64,000 bases of DNA from NCBI RefSeq assembly GCF_012034175.1, contig NZ_JAATEJ010000004.1, positions 281,418 to 345,417 of the forward strand, read 5' to 3'. The notes below the pieces were generated by a model, which saw only the letters and a list, made by a program, of their open reading frames with translations, did no database searches and was not told the DNA's origin. This document shows positions 25,365 through 35,200 of the stretch, piece by piece. The translations under genes were made by a program, and so were the position numbers. The stretch comes from Actinacidiphila epipremni (GTDB lineage: Bacteria > Actinomycetota > Actinomycetes > Streptomycetales > Streptomycetaceae). How positions within the stretch are numbered: position 1 is the first letter of the stretch; each line of letters begins with the position of its first letter.

Positions 25365-25408
25365 GCAATGTGCCGAGCCGAGGCCGTGCACTGAGCAATG
25401 TGCCGAGC
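25361..25408 (+). repeat. 18-bp direct repeat around the SDR stop codon
   Basis: CTGAGCAATGTGCCGAGC occurs at 25361-25378 and again at 25391-25408. The first copy contains the TGA of the SDR gene. It looks like a local duplication rather than a transposon footprint, as no element lies between the copies. Confidence 0.8.
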
Positions 25409-25434
25409 TTTTGCGTGAGCCACGCAGGGGACCA

Positions 25435-25645
25435 ATGAGCGCGGGAAAACGGTGCGCGCTGCACCCCACGCCCGGCTACCACCACATCACCGTCGTGGCG
25501 GCGGGGCGGACCGGGTATCTGGCGGGCCGGTGACTCGCGCCTCGCGCCCGCCTTCACCACCGCGAGCACCCTGCTCGGTGTGGCGCGGCTCGGGTTCGCC
25601 GGTCAGCTCGTCGAGGTCGACCTCACCGCGGTGTTGCCCGCCTGA
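25435..25645 (+). pseudogene. RidA/YjgF-family gene with internal deletion
   Basis: ATG 25435 (AGGGG just upstream) reads GYHHITVVAAGRTGYLAGR and stops. In the next frame the sequence resumes with DSRLAPAFTTASTLLGVARL and QLVEVDLTAVLPA, the C-terminal motif of RidA-family proteins. About 60 central codons are missing and the frame is shifted, so no functional protein is expected. Its end overlaps the convergent permease gene by 23 bp. Confidence 0.75.
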
Positions 25646-26903
25646 GTGGGTAGAGGGCGGCGCCCGTCGCCGTGGCGGCCAGGCCCGCGAGGACGGAGGC
25701 GGGCGGGAGGCTCAGGGCGAGGGTCGCGCAGCCGGCGAGGCCGACGAGCGGTACGGGCAGTGGCGGGCGGCGTTCGGCGGGGGAGAGGCGCAGGGCGCTG
25801 GCGTTGGCGACGGCGTAGTAGAGCAGCACGCCGAAGGAGGAGAAGCCGATCGCGCCGCGCAGGTCGGTCGTGGCGGCCAGCACCGTCGCGAGGGCGCCGA
25901 CGGCGAGCTCGGCGCGCAGCGGTGCGCCCCCGGCGCCGGACAGCGCCGCCAGCGCGTGCGGGAGGTGCCGGTCGCGGGCCATGGCCAGCGCCGTGCGGGA
26001 CACCCCGAGCAGCAGCGCCAGCAGCGAGCCCAGCGCGGCGACGGCGGCTCCGGCGCGCGCGACCGGCACCAGCCCCGGCGCACCCCCGGCCCGTACGGCG
26101 TCGGCCAGCGGCGCGGCGGAGTGCGCCAGCGCGTCCGGGCCCAGCACGGCCAGCAGCGTGCCGGCGACGGCCGCGTACACCCCGAGCGTGACGGCCAGCG
26201 CGAGGGGGATCGCGCGCGGGATCGTACGGGCCGGGTCGCGGACCTCCTCGCCGAGCGTGGCTATGCGGGCGTAACCGGCGAAGGCGAAGAAGAGCAGGCC
26301 CGCGGCCTGGAGGAAGCCGCGCGGGGAGACGCCGGCGCCGTCCCAGGCCAGCCGCGAGGCGTGGGCGTGCCCGCCGCCCAGGCCCGCCACGACGCACGCG
26401 GCGAGCACGGCGAGCGTGACGGCGACGATGAGGCGGGTGAGCCACGCGGCCTTGCGCACGCCCAGGCAGTTGACGGTGGTGAGCGCCACGACCGCGGCGA
26501 CGGCGGTCGCCCGGGCCTGGCCGGGCCACGCGTAGTGGCCGACGGTCAGCGCCATCGCCGCGCACGACGCCGTCTTGCCGGCGACGAAGCTCCAGCCGGC
26601 GAGGTAGCCCCAGAAGGGGCCGAGGCGTTCGCGCCCGTAGACGTACGTGCCGCCCGACTCCGGGTGCCGGGCGGCGAGCCGCGCGGAGGACGTGGCGTTG
26701 CAGTACGCCACGACCGCGGCCAGGCCCAGCGCCCCGAGCAGTTCGCTGCCCGCGGCCCCGGCGGCCGGCCCGAACGCGCCGAAGACGCCGGCCCCGATCA
26801 TCGCGCCGAGGCCGACGACGACGGCGTCGAGGAGGCCGAGGCGGCGGGTGAGGGCCGGGGCGGGCACGGGGGCCGGCGGCGGGGCGGTGGGTCTGCGCGT
26901 CAC
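25623..26903 (-). CDS. APC-family amino acid permease
   Basis: 426 residues from GTG 26903. The consensus APC signature is present: VGLGAMIGAGVFGAFGPAAG in the first helix, ARHPESGGTYVYGRERLG after helix 2, and FFAFAGYARIATLGEEVRDPARTIPRAI in helix 6 and its loop. About 12 membrane helices. It probably imports amino acids or polyamines by proton symport. Longer in-frame starts up to 27143 would add a poorly conserved 80-residue lead and are not favoured. Confidence 0.87.
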   Translation of the reverse strand: MTRRPTAPPPAPVPAPALTRRLGLLDAVVVGLGAMIGAGVFGAFGPAAGAAGSELLGALGLAAVVAYCNATSSARLAARHPESGGTYVYGRERLGPFWGYLAGWSFVAGKTASCAAMALTVGHYAWPGQARATAVAAVVALTTVNCLGVRKAAWLTRLIVAVTLAVLAACVVAGLGGGHAHASRLAWDGAGVSPRGFLQAAGLLFFAFAGYARIATLGEEVRDPARTIPRAIPLALAVTLGVYAAVAGTLLAVLGPDALAHSAAPLADAVRAGGAPGLVPVARAGAAVAALGSLLALLLGVSRTALAMARDRHLPHALAALSGAGGAPLRAELAVGALATVLAATTDLRGAIGFSSFGVLLYYAVANASALRLSPAERRPPLPVPLVGLAGCATLALSLPPASVLAGLAATATGAALYPLRRATPR

Positions 26904-27047
26904 GCGCGCATGGTGCCATCCCGAGGTGACGGGAAAGTGCCGCGCCGGGCGGGACGGGCGAGGCGGGGCGAGGCGGGGCGGGGCGGTCACCGCGGCGGGG
27001 CGGTCGCGGCTCGGTGGGCGGTCGCGGCGCCGGGAATGAGCGCTGGC

Positions 27048-27156
27048 GGTAAAAATACCATCGTAAAAACCTAAGGGTTGTTCACTTCGGGTTTCCTGGG
27101 TTGCAGCGGTCAATTCCCGGACCGCCTTGACTTTTTCGGACACGGCTTTCTAGGCT
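27048..27156 (+). promoter_or_regulatory. Strong promoter with upstream palindromes, probable operon promoter
   Basis: TTGACT (27127-27132), an 18-bp spacer and TAGGCT (27151-27156) are close to the streptomycete housekeeping consensus. Immediately upstream is GCGGTC-aattcccg-GACCGC (27106-27125), and further up GGTA-aaaa-TACC (27048-27059). The nearest substantial gene downstream is the AT-ACP gene of the synthase operon. If this is its promoter, the leader is about 600 nt, long enough for regulation in the transcript. Confidence 0.6.
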
Positions 27157-27208
27157 GAACGCGTATGAGCCGTTGTGCCGACTCCGGCACACAGCGATAC
27201 GGGGGAAA

Positions 27209-27397
27209 GTGAACGTGAATACGGCAACGCCTGCCGGCTGCCCCGGCGCGGGCCCGACGCGTCGTCCGACGTGTCGTCGGGCCGCGCCGCCATTGCGCGG
27301 AAAACCGTCCGCCGGAATGCCCTGCGCCGGAAAACCCTCCGCCGGGGATCCGTCCGGCGGCAGACGGCCGCCCCGCCCCGCGAGGGGCCGCGGCTGA
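27209..27397 (+). CDS. Possible small ORF with pentapeptide repeats
   Basis: 62 codons from GTG 27209, with GGGGGAAA immediately upstream, about 45 nt after the predicted transcription start. The middle is coded by four 15-bp repeats (about 27299-27358) giving GKPSA-GMPCA-GKPSA-GDPSG. The ends are Pro/Arg-rich. No family is recognised. It may be a leader peptide or a chance frame; other frames of the same repeats also stay open. Confidence 0.3.
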   Translation: MNVNTATPAGCPGAGPTRRPTCRRAAPPLRGKPSAGMPCAGKPSAGDPSGGRRPPRPARGRG

Positions 27398-27768
27398 ACG
27401 TACCGGCGCGCCTCGCGCCGGCCTCCTCGGGAGTGCAACGGAGCACGTCCAGGGCCCTTTTCGTACGCCGCGCGCCCGGCGAGGCCGCCACGCGAGCCGG
27501 CGTACGCCCACGCCACCGGCCCACGCCACCGGCCTACGGCATCGGCCCACGCCCCTGGCGGACGACAACGCCCCGACCGGCTTCCGCCGCTTTCCGCGCC
27601 GTGACCGCGGGATTCACCCAGGCGTAACAGGGCGCCGCCCTGCGGTGCCGCCCTGCGCCTTATGAAGCCCCGCGCACGCGAAACGCTTCCATTGGCCATG
27701 CATTTCTGTACGCGCCCCGCGAATAATGCCGGGCGCGGGAAAAACAAAGTTCGGGGGACGTCAGCACC

Positions 27769-29274
27769 ATGCCCAAAACATCCACCACCGTTCTCTTCCC
27801 GGGACAGGGCGCGTATTACGGCCGGGCGCTTGCCGACCTGCGGGAGGGTTTCCCCGAGGTCGCGCCGGTCCTCGCCGGCATCGCCGACGCGGCCCGCCCG
27901 CTGCTCGGCGACGCGGCCGTGGCGCCGCTCCTCGCGCCCCGCACGCCCGAGCCGGACCAATGGCTCAGGGAAGCGCCCGAAGCGCTCCAGCTCGCCCTCT
28001 ACACCGTCTCCGTCGCCACCTACGGGGTGCTGCGCGCCCGCGGACTGCGGCCGGACGTGCTCGTCGGCCACAGCCTCGGCGAGATCGCCGCGCTCGTCGC
28101 CGCGGGCGCCTTCACCCCCGCCGAGGGCGCGCGGATCGTCTGCCACCGCAGCCTCGCGCTGCGCGAGGCCGGCCTCGGCGACGCCTACATGGCGGCGCTC
28201 GGCACCGGCCCGGAGCGCGCCCGGCAGCTCCTCGACGTCGTCGGCGACCCGCTCACCGGCGTCGCGGCCGAGAACCACGCCGCCCAGACGGTGCTGTCCG
28301 GCCGCGCCGAAACCCTGGACACCGTAAGGCAGTTGGCGTCCGTGCTGCGGATCGACTTCGCGCGGCTGAAGTCGCCGTACGCCTTCCACAGCCCGCTGCT
28401 CGGGCCGGCCGCCGAGAAGTTCGCCGCGCGCATCCGCGACATCCGGCAGGGCCCGCTGCACACCCCCGTCCACTCGCCCATCCTGGGCCGCCGCTACGAG
28501 GACGCCGACGACCTCCCCGGCCTGCTCGCCGGCCACCTCACCCGCCCGGTCCGCTTCGCGGAGGCGGTACGGGCGGTGTGCGCGGACGGGGCCGGCGCGG
28601 AGGCGGCCGTCTTCGTCGAGAGCGGGGCGCTGGACGCCCTCTGCCGCATCGTCGCGCGGGTCGCGCCGGCCGGGCCGCCCACGCGGGTGCTGACCCTGCC
28701 GACGCTGCTGCCCGAGGCCGGCGGGGCGGCGGCGCTGCGGCAGGCGCTCGACCGGCTCGCGGCGGAGGGCGCGATCCCGGCGGCGCAGGCCGCGGCGGGC
28801 GACCCGCTGCACGGCGCGCTGCTCGCGGAGGTGCCGGCGGCGGAGTTCGCCGCCTTCTGGGCCGGACGGGGCGGCGAGGTACGGGAGTTCGTCCGCCGCG
28901 CCTACGCCGACCACACCGCCGCGGCACCCGTCGCCGCGCCCCCGGCCGCGCCCGCCGCCAGCACCGTCGCCGCGCCCGCCGCTACCCCCGCCGCCATGCC
29001 GCCCGCCCCGCCGCCGAGCGCACCGGAGCGCGACCGGGGCGCGCTGGTAAGGGAGTTGGCCGGGGTGTACGCGCAGGCGCTGGAGTATCCGGCCGAGGTC
29101 TTCGAGGAAGGCACCGACCTGGAAGCCGAGTTGGGCGTCGACTCGGTCAAGCAGACGGAGCTGCTGGTACGGGTCGGGGACCGCTACGGGCTGCCGCCGC
29201 GGCCCTCGGACGTACGGCCCGCGGCGTACAACACGCTCGGCAAGATCGCCGACCTCATCCTCGCCACCGCGTGA
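27769..29274 (+). CDS. Acyltransferase-acyl carrier protein didomain (AT-ACP)
   Basis: 501 residues from ATG 27769 (GGGGGA about 10 nt upstream). AT domain about 1-290: FPGQG at 10-14, catalytic GHSLGE with Ser102, and specificity box YAFH. The Phe in that box suggests malonyl-CoA, although the first position is Tyr rather than the usual His. A long Ala/Pro linker (about 385-420) leads to a C-terminal ACP with phosphopantetheine Ser459 in ELGVDSVKQTELL. That helix closely resembles the LGIDSIKRVEIL of polyunsaturated-fatty-acid synthase ACPs. It is the first gene of the operon and loads extender units for the next protein. No phosphopantetheinyl transferase gene is in the window. Confidence 0.88.
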   Translation: MPKTSTTVLFPGQGAYYGRALADLREGFPEVAPVLAGIADAARPLLGDAAVAPLLAPRTPEPDQWLREAPEALQLALYTVSVATYGVLRARGLRPDVLVGHSLGEIAALVAAGAFTPAEGARIVCHRSLALREAGLGDAYMAALGTGPERARQLLDVVGDPLTGVAAENHAAQTVLSGRAETLDTVRQLASVLRIDFARLKSPYAFHSPLLGPAAEKFAARIRDIRQGPLHTPVHSPILGRRYEDADDLPGLLAGHLTRPVRFAEAVRAVCADGAGAEAAVFVESGALDALCRIVARVAPAGPPTRVLTLPTLLPEAGGAAALRQALDRLAAEGAIPAAQAAAGDPLHGALLAEVPAAEFAAFWAGRGGEVREFVRRAYADHTAAAPVAAPPAAPAASTVAAPAATPAAMPPAPPPSAPERDRGALVRELAGVYAQALEYPAEVFEEGTDLEAELGVDSVKQTELLVRVGDRYGLPPRPSDVRPAAYNTLGKIADLILATA

Positions 29275-29288
29275 ACGGGGACGGGGAC

Positions 29289-32200
29289 ATGGCCGGCACA
29301 CCGCAGGACCTGCGCGGGAAGGTCGCGCTCGTCACGGGCGGGGCGCGCAACGTCGGCAAGGCCATCGCCCGGCGGCTCGCCGCCGGGGGCGCGCTGGTCG
29401 TCGTCAACCACTTCCACTCGCCCGGCCCCGCCCGGCAGACCCTCGCGGAGATCGAGGCGGCCGGCGGCCACGGGCACGTCATCCGGGCGTCGGTGGCCGT
29501 ACCGGCCCAGGTGGACCGGATGTTCGCGGAGATCGAGGAGCGCTTCGGCGGCCTCGACATCCTCGTCAACAACGCGGCCGACGGCGCGCTCGTGCCCGGC
29601 GCCGAGGTCACCGAGCAGCAGCTCGACCGCGCCCTCGACGTCAACCTCAAGGGCGGCCTCGCATGTGCCCGCCGCGCCGCCCCGCTGATGGCCCGGCGCG
29701 GCGGCGGCAGCATCGTCAACATCTCCACGCTCGGCGGCGGCCAGTTCGTGATGGCCAACTACCTCGCGTGCGGCCCCGCGAAGGCCGCGGTCGAGGCGAT
29801 GACCCGCTATCTGGCGGTCGAGTTCGCCCGCGACGGCATCCGCGTCAACACCGCGGCGGCCGGCATGCTCACCTCCGAGGTCGCCGGCCTCTTCCCCGAC
29901 GCCGAGGCCATGCAGGCCGCGACCGTCGCCGCGACCCCGCTCGGCCGCCTCGGCCGCCCCGACGAACTGGCCGAGGTCGTGGCCTTCCTCGCCTCCCCGC
30001 GGGCCAGTTGGATCACCGGCCAGCTCATCCTCGCCGACGGCGGCCTGTCCACCGGCCAGGCACTGCTGTCCGCCCCGCAGGCCGCCCAGGCCCCGGCGCC
30101 CCCGCCGGCCGCACCGGTCACGATCCCGGCTCCGCGCGCCGAGGCCGCGGTACGCACGCCGGGCCGCACGGCAGCCGCCCCGGTCGCCACCACTCCGCCC
30201 CGTACCACCACCGCCACCGCGGCGGGCGAGCCGTACGACGAAGGGCACGGGGACGGCGACGAAAACAGGGGCTGGGACGGGGACGAGATCGCCGTCGTCG
30301 GGATGGGCATCGTCGTGCCCGGGGCCAACGGCCCGGACGAATACTGGCGCGAACTCATGGACGGCGCCGACCGGTTCGTCGAGATCCCGCGCGACCGGTG
30401 GGAGAACGCCGCCTTCCACAGCGCCGACAGGCGCGCCGAGGACAAGACCTACTCCAGGCACTCCGCCTTCATCACCGACTTCGTCCCGCACCCCCGGGTC
30501 GCGGCCGAACTCGCCGCAGGCGGCGGCGACATGGAGTCCACCACGTTGTGGCTGCGGCACTCCCTCGTCCAGGCCATGGAAGGTGTCGCCCGCCGCCCCG
30601 GCGACCGCTGCTCCTTCCTCGTCGGCTACACCGCGGACGGCTCGCAGCACCTGGAGGAGGCGACCGTACGGGCCGGGGTGCTGGCCCGGATGGGGCCGAT
30701 CCTCGACGAACTCGGCCTCACCGCCGAGGACAAGCGCGCCGCGCTGGCCGGCGTCGAGCGGCGGCTCGCCGCGCACTACGGCCGCAGCGGGCCCGATCCG
30801 CTGCGGTTCTTCCCGCACCAGGTGGGCCTCAACGCCATGCGCGATGTGCTGCCCGTCGACGCCGAGTTGCTGCTCGTCGACACCGCGTGCTCTTCCTCCC
30901 TCTACGCCGTGGACCTCGGGCTCAAGGGCCTGCTGGAGGGGCGGCACGACATCGCCGTGTGCGGCGGCTCCTTCGCGGTCGGCCCGCGCGGTTCCATCCT
31001 CTTCGCCAAGCTCAACGGCCTCTCGGTGGGCGGCGAGGTGCGCTCGCTGGACAAGAGCAGCGACGGCGTCCTGTTCTCGGACGGCGCCGCGACCGTCGTC
31101 CTCAAACGGCTCAGCCGCGCCCGGCGGGACGGCGACCGGGTGCTCGCCGTCGTACGCGGCTTCGGCTCGTCCTCCGACGGCAAGGGCAAGGCGATCTACG
31201 CGCCCAGCGCCGCCGGGCAGAAGCTCGCCATCCGGCGGGCGCTGGACCGGCCGGGCATGGCGGGCGTACGGCCGGAGTGGATCGTCGCGCACGCGACGGG
31301 CACCCCGGCGGGCGACCTCGCGGAGTTCACGACGCTGCGCGAGACGCTCGGCGGCCACCGGCCGGGTACGGGCCGGCCCGTGGTCGTCACCTCCAACAAG
31401 TCCGTGATCGGGCACACGGGTTGGGCGGCCGGCGTCGCCTCGCTCATCGAGGTGGTGCTCGGCTTCGCGCACGACGTCATCCCGCCGCAGCACCGCTTCA
31501 CCGAGACGCCCGCGGACTTCGCCGCCGCCGGCTCGAACCTCACCGTGCCGACCCGGGCCGTGCCGTGGCCGCGCGGCGCCGGGCGGCGCAGGACGGCGGC
31601 GGTCTCCGGATTCGGCTTCGGCGGCACGAACGCGCATCTGGTCGTCCAGGAGCCCCCGCAGGGCCCGCACGGCACCCGGGACCGGGACCGCCCGCGCACG
31701 CCCGCCGCGAAGGCGCAGCGCATCGCCGTCGTCGCCCGCACCGCCCATGTGCCCACCACCGGCTCCGGCGGCGACCTCGCCGTACGGTGGGAGGGCGGCG
31801 AGGCCGCGGCGCTGTCCTTCGGGGAGACGTATCCGCTGCCGTCCTTCCGGCAGGTCCGCATGCCCCCGGGCATGATGCGCGGCATCGACCGCTGCCAGTT
31901 GATGATCCTCAGCTGCGCGCACCGGCTGCGCGACAGCCTCGGCTCCTTCTGGGAGGACAGCCGCGAGACCACCGGCGTCGTCCTCGGCCACCTCGGCGCG
32001 ACCCGCAACGCCACGCTGTACGCGACGCGTTGCTACCTCGACGACCTCAACGGCGCCCTGCGCGCCGACCCGGAACTCGCCGCCGCGCCCTGGCTGCCGC
32101 AGGCCCTGGACCGGCTCAGGGAGGAGGTGCGGCGGCTCGTACCGCCGTCCAACGAGGACTCCTTCCCCGGCATGATGCCGAACGTCATCCCGGCCCGGGT

Positions 32201-35200
32201 CGCCAACTACTTCGACCTCAAGGGCCTCAACATGACGGTCGACACCGGCTTCACCTCCACCCTCGGCGCGATCGACGTCGCCATCCGCTATCTGCGGCAG
32301 GGCGAGCTCACGATGGCCCTGGTAGGCGGGATCAACGGCAACAGCACCGCGGAGGTGCGGCAGTTGCTGGCCGACGCCCTCGACGCCGACGCCCGACTCG
32401 CAGAAGGAGCCTTCCTCTTCGCCCTCGTGACGGAGCAGACCGCGGTGGCGAACGGCCTGGAGGTGCTGGCGTATCTGGACACCCCGGAGGCGGCCGGCGC
32501 CGCGCCGGACGCCGTCGAGTGCGGTGCCCGCCGCGCCGGCCGCCCGGCCTGCTACCTCGGCGCGGAGGGCGCGATCGGCATCCTCCAGGTGCTGGCCCGC
32601 GAGCCCGCCGCACGCGACGCCCTCGTCGTCTGCCGCGGCGAGCAGGGCGCCCCCGACCTGGCCGTACGGATCAGCGCGCCCGGCAGCCCGCCGACCGCCG
32701 AGGACGCCGAGGACGCCGAGGACGCCGGGGACGCCGGGGACGCCGGGGACGCCGAGCCGGCCACCGCGGTGCCGCCGCACTTCTACGACGAGCGCTGCCA
32801 TGACGGCGCGCTGGTCTCCCGCTACGTCCCGGGCCTGACCGAGACGCCGGGGCGGGCCGTACGCGCCGAGGTGCCGTTCTGGCCCGCGGAGCCCACCGTC
32901 GTCCTCACCGACCGCCCCGCCGCGGTCGGCGCGGCCGGCGCCCCGGCGGGCACCCTGGTGCTGTCCACCGTGCCGGGCCCCGGCGCCACCTACGTGACCG
33001 GCCAGGACGTGGTCGGCCGGCTCCTGGACGCCGCCGACCCCGAGGGCCGTATCCGGCACGTACGGCTGGTCACCGACCTGCCCGCCGCGACCGGCGACGA
33101 CCCCGACGACCCCGACGACGAGGCGCTGACCGCGCTGCACGAACTGCTCTTCCTCGTCGTGCAGCACCGCTACGACGCCCTCGCCGCCGAGCCCGACCGC
33201 GGTGCGCTGCCGCCGAGTTGTGTCGGGCTGCTGCTGGGCGCCCTCACCGACCGCACCCCGCATCCGTATGTCGGCCTGTTCACCGGGCTGTTCAAGGTCA
33301 TCCACCTGGAGCTCGCACCCACCGTGACCTTCGCGCTGGTCACCGAAACCCGCGACCCGGCGGCCGGAGTGGCCGCCGCCGTACGGGAGTCGGCGTACGG
33401 GCGCGGGCTGCCGGTCGCGTACGACGACGGCGGGCGGCGGCTCACCGTCACGCTCGCCGAGGAGCCCGGCGAGCTGGTGCCGCCGGGGCAGGCCGCGCTC
33501 GGGCCCGGCAGTACCGTCGTCGCCGTCGGCGGCGGGCGCGGCATCACCGCCGAGCTGCTGACCGAGGTCGCCCGGCACTTCCGGCCCACGCTCTACGTGC
33601 TCGGCTCCAACCCGGTCGACCGCCACCCGGCGGAGTATCTGGCCCTCGGCGAGGCCGAGTTCGCCACGAGCCGCGCCGACTACATCCGCCGCGGGCTCGC
33701 CACCGGACGTACGGCGGGAGAGCTCAACCGGGACTACGAGCGCATCGGCCAGGCGCGCGTCATCCGCGGCAACCTCGCGCGGATGGCCGAGCACAGCGGC
33801 GCCGCCCGCGTCCACTACCTGACGTGCGACGTCACCGACCCCGCGCAAGTGGCCGCGGCGATGGACCGCATCACCGCCGAGTCCGGCCGGATCGACCTGC
33901 TCGTCAACGCCGCCGGCCTGAACCGCTCGGCCCCGCTCGCCACCAAATCCCTCGCGGAATTCCGCCGGGTGCGGGATCTGAAACTACGCGGCTACCGCAA
34001 CCTGAAGGCCGCGCTGCGCGGCCGGCCGCCCGCCGTATGGTGCAACTTCGGCTCGCTGCTGGGCATGACGGGCCAGGTCGGCGAGGCCGACTACGCCTCC
34101 GGCAACGACTTCCTCGGCACCGCCGCCACCTACCGCCACCAGGTGCTGGGCGCGCACGAGTTCACCGTCGGCTGGACGCTGTGGGGCGATGTCGGCCTGG
34201 GGGCCGCCGAGTTGACCAAGGCGTATTTCGAGAAGAGCGGGCTGTACTCCGCGATGAGCACACCCGAGGGCGTGCACCACTTCGTGCGGGAGCTGAACCT
34301 CGCGAAGCCCGCGCCGTACACGATCCACCTCGGCGAGGCCGAACGGCGGGCGGTCGGACGCCTGTTGCCCGGCTTCCTGCACGCCGAGCCGGTCGGCGCC
34401 GACTTCTACCTCGGGCCCGAGGTGGCCCGGGAGGGCGCGCGGTCGGTCACCTTCGAGCGGGTCTTCGACCTCACCACGGACGACTACCTGCGCGGCCACC
34501 TCGTCGGCGGAGTGCCCACGCTGCCCGGCACGTTCGTGACCGAGATCGCGTACGAGGCCGCCGGCCGGCTCGTGCCCGGGCTGCACGTCTACGCCTTCGA
34601 GGACCTGCGCTTCCACCACTTCCTCAAGGTCCGCGAGTCCGACCGGGCGCCGAAGCGGATCCGCGCGGAGGTCGTGGAGCGGCGGGCCGACGTGGAGCAG
34701 GCGGTGGTACGGGTCCGCGTCACCGGCGACGTCGTCGCGCCGAACGGCACGGTGCTGGTCGAGGACCGGCTGCACTTCGAGGTGCGGGTGCTGATGGCCG
34801 GGCGGCTGCCCGCCGCCCCGCGCTGGGCGCCCTGGCACGAGGCCGCCGAGACGCCGGTACCCGACCCGTACCACAGCCCCGGCTCGCCGGTGCTGCTCAG
34901 CGGCCCGTTCGTCTCCACGACCGCGACGCGGCTGCACCCGGGCGGCAAACGGGCCACGTACACACTGGAGTTGCCGCCCGACCATCCCGTCTTCGGCCGC
35001 TTCGGCATGCCCGTCGTGCTGCTCGACGGGCTCGCCCGCACCGGCGTACTGGCCCTGGTGGAGGGCGACTTGGTGCCGTTGGCGGCGCCGCTGGGGATCG
35101 GGCGCATCGACGTCTACGAGCACGGCGGCGACCCGGCGGTGGCCGCGCGGCACGGCCGGGTCGAGCTCTACGCGGTGCTGCCCGCGGCGGAGGCGGACGG

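Larger units (their letters stand above)
26904..27768. other. 865-bp intergenic region upstream of the biosynthetic operon
   Basis: No conserved gene is seen. It contains an AT-rich block (27045-27075), a strong rightward promoter at 27127-27156, a short frame with pentapeptide repeats (27209-27397) and about 370 bp of featureless GC-rich DNA before the acyltransferase gene. The last 100 bp are again relatively AT-rich and may hold a second promoter. Confidence 0.5.

Noticed and set aside
27726..29288. Upstream in-frame extension of the synthase gene to a 3049-residue protein
   Set aside because: That stretch is the wrong frame of the AT-ACP gene, Arg/Pro/Gly-rich and without domains; the enoyl-reductase domain begins naturally at ATG 29289.
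29184..33848. 1554-codon open frame on the minus strand opposite the synthase gene
   Set aside because: Antisense shadow of a high-GC gene; no domain or codon-position signal, while the plus strand has full catalytic motifs.
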